The notes below the pieces were generated by a model, which saw only the letters and a list, made by a program, of their open reading frames with translations, did not search any database and was not told the DNA's origin. Position numbers and translations under genes: made by a program. A DNA stretch of 64,000 bases, from NCBI RefSeq assembly GCF_022605165.1, contig NC_063077.1, forward strand, positions 558,001 to 622,000. Reading direction: 5' to 3'. This stretch comes from Purpureocillium takamizusanense (taxonomy: Eukaryota > Ascomycota > Sordariomycetes > Hypocreales > Ophiocordycipitaceae). Below are positions 35,108-44,885 of this stretch, piece by piece; position 1 is the stretch's first letter; the number at the start of each line of letters is the position of its first letter.

Positions 35108-36747
35108 GATAGGAATGTAAGATAGTAAAGACGTGGTAAATGCTGATGTGTGATTGAGAGGTTAAGACCAAAGATGATGTGAAATGTAATGCTTGCCCAT
35201 CGAGGCTTCTTGCGCGACTGTAGTACGACCTTTATAGCAGAAGGGTAAGGCTACACACGTCAATGGACGTAGCCGCTGGCCAAAACAGTAGACGCTTTTC
35301 ATTGACGCTCGTATCCAGCCTTCGCGGCTCTGCTCATACAATGTGAGGTATTCCAGCGTCAGCTCTCAGATATTTTACTGACAGAGTTGCAGTCAGCGCT
35401 TCGTGCCGCAGGTTGTTGGGTGTCTTGTAGTCACAAGCGCCTAGCAATTCGTCCCCAGCGACTGTTGTCCCGCGAGCCGTGAGAGGAGCTGGCCCCTGGG
35501 CCAGTATTGCGGGCCAACATGATTGATGCTTACGGCGACTGCCACAAACATCAACAAATGCGACCTCGGCTCCAGTCTGCGGCGCGGTTAATGTGCAAAT
35601 TTACCTTAATAGCCAAAGGTTTGAGCTTGCCTTGCTCGCCAGACATTTATTTTGGCGCGTGTCTTTCTTTAGGTCTACCACGACACAACCCATCCAGCCG
35701 AGACAAGTCAACATCGCACGCCCTCCCCATCAATGCTCGAGGTGGCTGTGCCTCGCGGAGGCTCCATGACTGCATCGCAGCGCAGGCAACGAGACAAGTT
35801 GGCGTGCTTGCGTTTCAATTGGAACTCCTGGACGGCTCGAGTGCTGGTAGAGTTCTGACATAGTCGTGTGACTTCAACTCATGGCCACGACTGGCGTGGT
35901 GCTGTGCAAGCACGATCCCGGAATGGTATGGCTGTATGTACCGATGTTGAGAGCATCCTCCCGCGAGGTGCTGAGAGCCTGAGTCTATCCTGGGGATCAA
36001 TTAGACTTTTTGTTTGCCGATGGCGAGCCCCTGTGGTTTTGGTTATATGCATGTGCACTTTGGCATCTCGAGAGATTTTCGACCCAGCACAACACAGGCT
36101 CACCAAGTTATCATGTGCAAGAGCAGTGTCAGGCTCGCGCCTTTGCACATCACGGCGGCGTCGATTAGCGGGGTCTGGAAAGAGCAATCATGGAGCCACT
36201 AGAGTCCTCCAAATTGGGGGATTTCGGCACGGCCAACGCTTGTCCTTCGTAAAAGAGAGGAGCAGAGGCAAGCTCGATGCGAGTACCTCCAGCTATCCCG
36301 TTTCCTAGAGAATGTAGATCACGACTGAACATACCTGGCGCAAGGAAGTGCAATTGGGGGCCTTATCATAGAGCTATATAGCAATAATCCAATCCCGTCA
36401 TGATTCCATGGCCATGGTATGTGGAGACTGAGCTTCCCAGGCAAATGGCTGGAAGCGGCACAGCTAGAGTCCATGTCGTGAAGGGCGTGGCGATGTCGGG
36501 AGTTTGTCAGCCACAGTTGATGACATTGCCATGGTTGAGTCAAACAACGGCCGTCGACGACCCCTCCCTTGATGCAATTACCCCTCACAAGCTGACTGAC
36601 AATATCTGCTACTTGCACACATATACTACATAGCCATTTCCGTCAATTCGCTCCAAAAACCTCTTCCAATTGGCACCGATTCATCGGAAACCGCACCACG
36701 AACTCCCTCCCCCTCACCTTCTCGAAAGAAACATCACCCATCGCACC
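35108..36747. other. 1.6 kb divergent spacer (nucleotidyltransferase-fold gene / RidA)
   Basis: No gene supported. It holds both promoters; cacatatactacatag near 36617-36632 is a weak TATA-like element 120 bp before the RidA ATG. Confidence 0.5.
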
Positions 36748-37391
36748 ATGGCCCCCAAGTACGAAGCGGTCCGCACCGACGGCGCGCCGCTGCCGCTGCC
36801 GCAGTTCTCGCAGGCCGTCAAGTACAACGGCATGGTGTACTGCTCCGGCAATATCGGCGCAGTTCCGGGCAAGGCCTTTGAACTGGTGGAGGGCACCGTC
36901 AAGGACCGAGCGGTACGTGCCCTGCCTGGCCTCCCCGTCTCGCGTGTCTCACATCGCGATCTGTAGCCGGCTCTGCGCACGTGCCTTGGACAGACACGTT
37001 ACCTCCAGTCCTTCGTGATTTTCTTTTTGGACGACAAAAGAAGAACTGTGGTTTAGAACTAACGAGACGGCTGCAGAGACAAGCCATCCGCAACATCTCG
37101 GCGGTGCTGGACGCCGCGGGCAGCCGCCTCGAAAACATTGTCAAGCTGAACATCTACATTACGAGCATGAAGGACTTTACTCTTGTCAATGAGGCGTACG
37201 ATGAGTTCTTTACCTGGGACCCCAAGCCGGTGAGTCTAGCTCCACTTCCACATCTCTTTTGTCGTGAGTAGGCCCGTGGCTGACGGATGGGTATATAGGC
37301 GAGGACGTGTGTGGCTGTCCACGAGCTTCCCCTGGGGACCGACGTTGAAATTGAGTGCACGGCGCACCTTGACCAGACGGCTCGCTTGTAA
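36748..37391 (+). CDS. RidA (YjgF/YER057c/UK114) family enamine/imine deaminase
   Basis: Three exons: 36748-36912, 37077-37229 and 37299-37391 (136 aa, close to the usual ~130). The protein has FSQAVKYNGMVYCSGNIG, AIRNISAVLDAAGS, IVKLNIYITSMKDF and finally ARTCVAVHELPLGTDVEIE, whose Arg is the conserved substrate carboxylate-binding residue of active RidA proteins. RidA hydrolyses reactive 2-aminoacrylate-type enamines made by PLP enzymes, protecting metabolism; fungal members are cytosolic or mitochondrial. The start accATGgcc is a strong context. Introns are 164 and 69 bp, both phase 0. No neighbour suggests a special pathway. Confidence 0.95.
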
Positions 37392-38206
37392 ATTGACAAG
37401 GATGTTCACGAGATGAATGAATAGCGTGGCTGGGCCCTGCACTGGTGTGGTGCGTCTTATCGATCCCCGCGTGGTGTCTCATTTCAAAAAGTCGCCTTTG
37501 TGGCTGAATTGCCAAGCGCGCCGTCGTCTTGACCTATCTCCTAAGAGCAAGCGGCTCTAACAAGGCCCTGACACAAACAGTCTTTGGCCTCACGTTCACT
37601 TCGAGTAAAACGAGAGTCACGTTTAACTAACATCTCACCAAAAGCCTACATGGAGCTTGTCACAATTCGAAGGTTGGGTTGCCCGTCTCATCGCACGATG
37701 ATATGGTCTCTAAACCTCCTGATCGAACAAGCTCTAGTTGCCTTGGAAATTTAGCCAGGAACTGGTTGGGGAACACGCTTGCCCATACGCGGTGCCTCGG
37801 CCTGCTGGGAAGGCGATGACTGCCAAGGACCGTTGATTCGGCCGACCTAAACAGTCGCTCCAAGCCGGCTCGAAATATGCATATTTATAGCTTTAAAATG
37901 TGGACTTTATTGGACAGCTTCTGCTTGACGTCTTGGCTCATTATCCGGCGACCCCATTTGCCTTGCCTAATCGGGCTCCCACGGCGACACGCGACAGGGA
38001 GTCCTCCGAATCACGGGGGCTCTAGGTTGACTAGGCTTGGGGATAAAAGCAGCTCGTCGAGGCTGCCCACGCGAGCGGTTTACTTCGTTGTCGGGTGTGC
38101 TTTGGTCATTATCTAGACAAGTACCTGGAGCGGTTGCGATTCTCCGGCGACACCGCTGCAGTACGAACAATCGACAACGGTTGATCTCTCGTGGCAGCGC
38201 GCGACG
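37392..38206. other. Spacer upstream of the cysteine-repeat protein
   Basis: 815 bp without a supported ORF. ggggataaaagcag (38040-38053) is a TATA-like element about 160 bp upstream of the next ATG. Confidence 0.5.
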
Positions 38207-39321
38207 ATGCATCTCACCTCCTCTCTGGGTTTGCTGGCGGCGGCCGTCGCCGTTACGGCTAGCAAGCCGCGGGTGGCTGCGGAGCGGTTCATCGAGGCAA
38301 AGGCCCCGTCTCAGCCAGCAGGCGGGCGCACCTCAGAGGGCTTCAGCAACGGGACGCAGATAATCTTTGGGCGGGACTTGCACGGACTCAACCTCTTTTC
38401 TGCAAGAGACTGCAGCCCCGGACGATGTACGTGACGCCGCATTGGAAAGGAAGGACTGATTACAGCCGCGGAGGTAGATGGAACAAGCTGACGAGGTATT
38501 ACTTACACCCGTCAGATCTATGCCCGCAAGGCGGCTGCTGCAGAACGACGCAAAACTGCACCCCAGACGGCTGCTGCGACAAGCCCAAGATCGGGTGCGG
38601 CGCCGACGGCTGCTACGACCCGGCACAAAACACATGCTGCGAGGCTCGCGGCACGACGTGTAGGCTCGGCAGGGAGTGCCTCCCCGAGGGCGGCTGCTGC
38701 GAGACGGGCAACAAGGGATGCGGCGCCGACGGCTGCTACGACCCCAAGACGGAGGTGTGCTGCGCCTCGAGGGGGACGACGTGCAAGACGGGCTACGCGT
38801 GCATGCCCGACGGCGGGTGCTGCCGGACCGGCACCAGGTCGTGCGGCGCAGATAAGTGCTACAACGACGACACGTCCGTGTGCTGTACCGCGAGCGGTGG
38901 CGGTGACGATGCGTGGACGTGCGATAGGGGCGAGGACTGCTGCGGCGGTGGGTGCTGCGATGCTGATGAGACGTGCGGCCTGGACAAACGCTGCACGGCA
39001 AAGTATACGTCTACGTCTACGTCGACTCGGACTTCGAGCAGCACGGCGACGACCACGACATCGTCGTCTGGGAGCAGCAGCTCCTCGGGCGATGGTAGCA
39101 ACGACACGACGGCCACCGCGACGGGCGACAGCAACAATGGCATCGGACCGGGAGGGGGCAGGCCGACGGCACAGGGCGGCGACGGGGCGACGGGGGCCGC
39201 AGGGTTATCTGCTCCGGCACCTACGCAGTCAAGATCTGCGAGCAGTCGAGTATTCCTGGCTGGAAGGTTGGTTACGGTGCTATGTCCGTGTCTCGTGGCA
39301 GTCTTCATGTTAGCCTTGTAG
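38207..39321 (+). CDS. Secreted cysteine-repeat protein with GPI-anchor-like C-terminus
   Basis: Two exons, 38207-38426 and 38516-39321 (341 aa, intron 89 bp, phase 1). Residues 1-19 form a signal peptide (LLAAAVAVTASK). The mature part has a cysteine-rich domain of tandem ~37-residue units of the type RGTTC-x-C-GGCC-x-GCGADGCYDP-CC, about four units with the last less regular, rich in adjacent Cys pairs. A Ser/Thr-rich, probably O-glycosylated stalk (STSTSTRTSSSTATTTTSSS) follows, then a Gly-rich spacer and a hydrophobic tail (VTVLCPCLVAVFMLAL) typical of GPI attachment. It is likely a cell-wall or plasma-membrane surface protein. The exact domain family is not identified; chitin-binding or structural wall roles are possible. 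Confidence 0.85.
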
Positions 39322-40380
39322 GTCCGAGTTCGATATCAATGAGAAACGAGGAATGAGCATTGCCATGTTGCAGCAGCGAGGCGCCAACGTTCAAGGTCAA
39401 TTGTCGCTTCTCCGTGCCTTTGACTCATCTCTGAGTAACTGAACGACACAGATGCATCGTCATGAGACTCATACCTACCAGAGGTGGGTGAGCATGCCCC
39501 GTTTTGTCTGCGTGATGTCTGGGAAGGGCCAGGCGGCAACTTGCGCACATGGAGCAGGTGAGCTAACTGTAAAATGATCCCTCACCCCGGACGAAAGGTT
39601 ATTACACGGTGTTTAACCCAGCTTCACATCAATTGAAACAAAAATTCGTCGCCCAGTGCACATTCGATGTGTCCCAGGGGTCCGGTGCTGGTATAAGAAT
39701 GAGTCATTGTTTGGCCCTGTGCGGCCATCAGGCTATGGTCTATGCCCCGTGCGCGGGTATCAAGTAATGAATTGAGCGTGAGCATACCGTTCATATTTCC
39801 TGCGAAATGCCCTTACAGTGGCTCAAGTCATACGTTGAGATGGAAAGTGCATCGCCGCTGAGCAGGGAGCGGAATCTCCAGGCGCTGAAACCCACTCTTG
39901 GTCATTGGGGCCTACAGAATACAACCCAGGCTACTTTCGAAAATGGCGAAGAAACTGCGAGATTAAGAAATGCCCAGGAAAGGTGCTTTAAATAGATCGA
40001 TAGACAATTTCATCAATTACGGACAGACATGAGGCCCGGTGCATCATCTGCACCGTCCCGTCTCTTTATCTCCACCGGTTGCGCCATCGCTAGATGCGCT
40101 CGCGCCAAATCGATGCAGGATTTTATTAACTCCCTCTACTTCCTATCATATATCTAGTAGCAGTATTGACGTAAACATCACATTGTCTGACAAATAGTTT
40201 GCCTACTGGAGCGTTGGCAGCGCCAACCCTTTTTTCCTTCCACATGGCCACAGGAAGCAGAAAGGAAATTTTTGACAGATCTTCCAATCATGACGACGAG
40301 GCACATATTTAGACTAGACATACTTCAGCCTTCATGCGGAGATTCATCCAAGACGCAACCCCCTGTCGTGGCTCTTCAAG
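39322..40380. other. 1.1 kb spacer
   Basis: No supported gene or notable repeat; contains the 3' flank of the cysteine-repeat gene and possible promoter of the small secreted ORF. Confidence 0.5.
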
Positions 40381-40629
40381 ATGTTGACGGAACCGGTTCG
40401 CCTTCTTGCATTGCTTGCCGGGTGCATAGCTCCGGCCACCTCCATTACAGTCCCCGCCATCCACGAAGTCCGATGCAACGCGACACTCGCGGTCGATGAG
40501 CGATGCCTCCCTCCGTTCTCCAACTGTTGGGGGTCAAGATATCACGTTTATCGCTGTCCCTCGAAGGATGACCCCAGCGAGTCCCCTCTTCGCTGTGGGC
40601 AGTGCACCTGTCATCCACTCTACAGTTGA
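40381..40629 (+). CDS. Candidate small secreted cysteine-rich protein
   Basis: An 82-codon ATG-to-stop frame. Residues 1 to about 21 look like a signal peptide (LLALLAGCIAPATS), followed by a mature part of about 60 residues with seven Cys spread over it (RCNAT, RCLPP, NCWGS, YRCPS, RCGQCTC). That composition fits fungal small secreted proteins or effector candidates, but no family is recognised and no intron supports it. The odd cysteine number suggests an unpaired Cys or a missed exon. The alternative is a chance ORF. Confidence 0.42.
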   Translation: MLTEPVRLLALLAGCIAPATSITVPAIHEVRCNATLAVDERCLPPFSNCWGSRYHVYRCPSKDDPSESPLRCGQCTCHPLYS

Positions 40630-41059
40630 GTAGCCTTCAGCGACGTGAGTCATATCGAGACCCTGATGTAGACGAGTTGCTAATAGTTGGGCATGATGGT
40701 ACAGCCAATAAAGTCTTGCGGCTCCCAAAGCCTCACTGAGCCCTCGAGCTTGCGTCGGTCGGGGGCGACGCTACGGCGGCAGTCGAACGATCACAACATC
40801 ACGCCGCCGGCCTCGGACCCCTGGAATGCACCCGGACTGTCCCGCGAGAGGATTTGCGGATACTTCCAAGCTTCAAAATCTATGTTGGGCGCCCAATAAC
40901 ATATGACGAGTTGGATCATGCTGGTGAATGCTGGGCATTAAAAAATCATGTTATTGGAATAAATTTGCTTTGTGCAATGTTCGTGACCATGGCTACTGAA
41001 CGCAGCGCAACGCCAAATGACAGGGCGTTGATGGCTCAGGCACCTAATGAAGTTGACCT

Positions 41060-42041
41060 AGCCCAGCGTGTATCTAATTGGGCCTGCCCGATATCCTGTC
41101 CGACCCCCGTAAGGTTTCTATACTGCCCCTTGATGATTGAGTCGTAGACCAACTCGAAGTCCGATTCGCAGCCGGGCCCAGGCATTCCGAAGGCAGCGGG
41201 AACCTATCCGGAAACATCCTCGTGAGGGGCAGGGACTTGGATCTGAATCGCAGGGACGTCCACAAGGTCCACGGGCAGTACCATATCTTGAATCCCTGTT
41301 GTCTCAACGCGGCCAAGATGTCCTTCGACTTGTGTGCGTCGACGAAGCGAATCTTGACCCGGTACTTTCTTTCGGAGTTTTCGATCCATCGTAGGGTGGA
41401 GGTGCTCAAGTCCAGAAACACGAGACCGAGCGTCTCCATGATGCGCTCGCCTCTGCACTTTATCCAGTCCCAGGTTTGACCGGGAGCCTCGAAATAGCCG
41501 ATGATCATCTGGTCCCAGAAGAAGACGTCTTCCAAGTTCATGACTCCTGCCGCGTACTCGGCCGTCACCACATTTGCGGGTGGCCCCCCCCTCGGCTCGA
41601 TGTTGTGCGGGTGTAGTTCATTGGGGACGATGAGCATAGTTTCGACGTTTTTATTGCGAAGTTTGGTAAAGACTGGATTTCAATTTTCACCAGGCAAGGT
41701 GAGTCGTCCATACATTTTGGACTCGAGTTGATGATCCCAACCCTCATTCTTAAGACGGCGATTGTTCAATAGCCTATGTGTACGTATAGACGCAATGCTT
41801 TCCTTCTTGTAGAAGACAAGTTCCACAGTGATTGTTTCACTCTATGCACCTGACTTGGTTGCGGACATTTACTCGTAATGGATATCGAGTGTTGATGCCG
41901 CGGTGGCCTTTGTGAGTCGGCGTCGTACGTAAATATTGCGTTACGTGTGGATCTTAAGGGACTGTGCTTTCGTAGGGAGTAGAGGTTCCTCGCAATTCGA
42001 ACGCCCACGTGGCTCGAGATTGTCTCCTCACTGCTCCTCAT
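41060..42041 (-). pseudogene. Decayed protein-coding gene of unknown family
   Basis: From about 41850 downward one minus-strand frame reads like a real protein (SETITVELVFYKKES, RLKNEGWDHQLESKMYGRL), meets an in-frame TGA after LTLPGEN, and continues in the same frame through NVETMLIVPNELHPHN, NLEDVFFWDQMIIGYFEAP and VKIRFVDAHKSKDILAALRQQG. There the sensible reading shifts by one base to IQDMVLPVDLVDVPAIQIQV, meets TAG after HEDVSG, and continues FGMPGPGCESDFELVYDSI. Two stops and a frame change argue for a pseudogene; both stops could come from C-to-T type changes. An ATG-started frame at 41766-42041 may be its first exon. Some breaks could instead hide introns. The family is unknown. Confidence 0.45.
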
Positions 42042-44885
42042 CGCTTGACCCTCGCGTTTGGTATTAGAGGGAGCAGTAAGCAGCTATGTCAATGCATACG
42101 GCGAGATAAAGTCCCATGGAGAGATACCAGCTCGTATTGGGCACGGGTACACGGTGCCATACTGCCTTGTTGAAACGTCCACGTCAATGGTTATCGACGT
42201 ACGGATATTTCTGCAACCAAAGGTGAAGCACGTGTGATCACGTCGGGGCTCAGCCCCTCTACTTGAACACGTTGCTGTCGTCCGAGACGGAAGTCGGAGT
42301 TCGACTGATCAAGCACGTGTGATTCCGATTAGAAGCCATTGGTACTCTTCATATGGCTGCCTGCGGTCATTTCGCGGAGAACATACTACATGTTGACAGC
42401 CGCCAGGCGTAGACGCCCTGCGTCTGCAGGTGTATCCTCAACGAATTACTATCTAAAAATTGCTCATATTCATGTCAAGATCCCATACAGGGCGTGAGTA
42501 GCAGACCATGTTCCAGTGATCATTCGTTGATTGGCACGTGGAAAGTCATTTGCGAGGCGCGTCAGGATCAAGCCGTCTGTGCGACATGGTTCGACCGCCG
42601 AGCACGCACCAAGACACACCAATTGTAGATTCGCAGAACCATCCTGGCGTCCGTGATATCTGTTCCCTCATGGTGTTGAAACGGTGACATTGTATTCACG
42701 TGGCCCCCGAGGGAAGCATCCACATTCCAAGTCATGGCCAGGCCCACAGATCCCACAACGCGCCGAGTCTATATCGTCAACCCCAATGGCGTCTTGCCTT
42801 CTTGGCAGGCAGACGCACGGCCAAAGTGGCTTAGTTGGCTCCCGTGGGCCGTCTCCTGACAGTCGGATGATGCCCGGCGCCACTCGAGTCGGTCATGACA
42901 TGTGCTTGCCCAGGCGCCGTCGCTGCCAAATGCCACCAGTCAGCGAGGTGCGGATCAATGGCACTGACACGCGGCCCCAGGCCATCTCGACTCAACGCGT
43001 GAGCGCCGGGGCTAGAGCTATAGGCTTTCGGCGCCTTCCGCGCAATGCGGTCTGTGCTTCTCTTGCGGGAGGTTACGGTCATCGTTGGCAGCCTGAGTCG
43101 CCGCCACAACGTTATCGGTGCCCAGCTGTCATTCGGCTGTGAGGCCAACGTCTGTGCGACCCGGTCAGGTGCTCGGGGGGGTGCAGCGCGTCCGTCAAAG
43201 TCGCGAGACAGAACCGCGGCGGAGAATGGAGTATTTGGCGTCAGGCTTTGATGAGGTCGCATGGGGGCTTGAGGACAACAGTTGCTCGCACGCCATCGGC
43301 CAGCCTACAGTGGTGACGCAAAAGTAAGTTGGATGGTCTGTAGATGACGGTGAACGCTCCAGGCCGCTGCTACCATGTCTTCAGGCTGGTCCAGAGACCC
43401 GCGCTTCTAGACGCGCCGGCATGGGCAACCGAGACAGTACTGGATTTTGGCCATGACTTCGGAGCATCGAAGGAACTTTCCGGGCCTAACGCGAACCTAC
43501 CTGGTGCGAGCGCGCACAACCGCCGGGGCCCAAGACTTCACCTTTGTCGCTCTCAAACCTAGTCGCCAAGGGTCAAGGCCGGCACAAAGCGTCGGCCGCA
43601 CAGCCCGTGTCGGCGTCCTGGTTTGCGGGCGCCGAGTGGAGCCCTCCGTCGGCGGCCGGGCGAGCCCACTTTTTCGGCCGGGCGAGCTCCGGCGGTCCGC
43701 CGTACCGCCGGTAGTATTGCGCCGCGATGACCCCTGCGCGAGTCGCGGCGGAGCGTATCCTGGCCCGCACGGCATTTCATCAGTCGGCTGACTCGCCTTT
43801 GAACGGGTGCAACAGCATCTTGACCGCACGCTTGGCCCCTTCCGTCAGCCCCCAAGAATCGCCATTCAACTCCACGGGCCGACCAAGTCACCTCATCTCC
43901 TACCACCCTCAACGCCAACGTGAAGTCGCAGCCCGAGAACCGTGCCCCCTCGAGGGGGTCGCATTCGGTCGTGATCATGGCCACCCACGCGCCACCGCCG
44001 CCCGATCCAGCCACGCCAGCGACAGTTTGACACAACACCTGCTATTCAAGTGGCTGGGCGGCCGAGACATGGACCCTTTGACTAGGCAAGTCGTAGAGAA
44101 AGACGCCACACTAAGCTGGGCTGCATGATGCCACCCTAGTGACACCTGGTGCATGCGAATGGTACCCTTCGCGGGGCGGGGGAGGGAGGTCAGGGGAAGG
44201 GGGAGCAAGGGGGGTTGACTACGTGGCGCGTCGAGAGCGCAGGACTCGACGAGGCTGGACGGCCGCAATCCGCCTCATGGTGACGGAGACGGCACGCTTG
44301 CAGGCGAGAGAAAAGACACAGAGCCATAAGGTGCGCATGACAGAGCGAAGGTGGTGTAGAGAGCGCATACTTCTGCAGCGTTGCGAGTGACGCTCCGAGC
44401 CACAAGAGCAGTTGAGGCTCACTGAAGGGGCAGCTGTGCATGGCCTTGCTTTGTCCAGGACGAGGTCCAGTGATGCTACAAGTAGTGCGAGTCCAGATTG
44501 GCAAAAGCCGCAGCGAAGCGAAGCCAGCCGCAAAGTATTGAGGCCATGTGAGTTGCACATCTATGTGCGCCTCACTCTTCTTTCCTCGCAGGGCCGAAAC
44601 TGCACACCACGATGCCGGGGCCTTTCACTCTTCCATCTGGGGGTACATCGATATTATCGAGTTCTTTACACCCAAAAGGCTGGGAGTTTGTCTCTACTAT
44701 GAGAGGCTGCGTGCGCACATACATGGTCGTATTTTGTGCGTCTTGCACGTTGCTTCTGTGACGAATGAAGTAGCTGTTGCTTCGTGCGACAGAAGTCCAA
44801 CCGCATACGAATTCCATAACTTTTTAATTGTACATGTGATTGGTTACATTGATCAAACCCGACAAAGCACCCAAATCCTCCAGTA
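42042..44885. other. 2.8 kb spacer without supported genes
   Basis: Several medium ORFs overlap on both strands (for example around 42680-43260 and 43560-44040) but have Arg/Pro/Gly-rich shadow composition and no family wording. Two copies of aagcacgtgtgat lie at 42227-42239 and 42312-42324. Confidence 0.45.
42227..42324. promoter_or_regulatory. Two direct copies of an E-box-containing 13-mer
   Basis: aagcacgtgtgat occurs at 42227-42239 and 42312-42324 in the same orientation, 85 bp apart. Each contains cacgtg, a bHLH-type core. They lie 190-280 bp upstream of the decayed minus-strand gene. Confidence 0.35.

Noticed and set aside
43559..44038. 159-codon minus ORF (VAMITTECDPLEGARF)
   Set aside because: Part of it reads fairly protein-like, but it begins with TTG, turns Arg/Gly-rich and has no recognisable family or splice partner; kept only as spacer.
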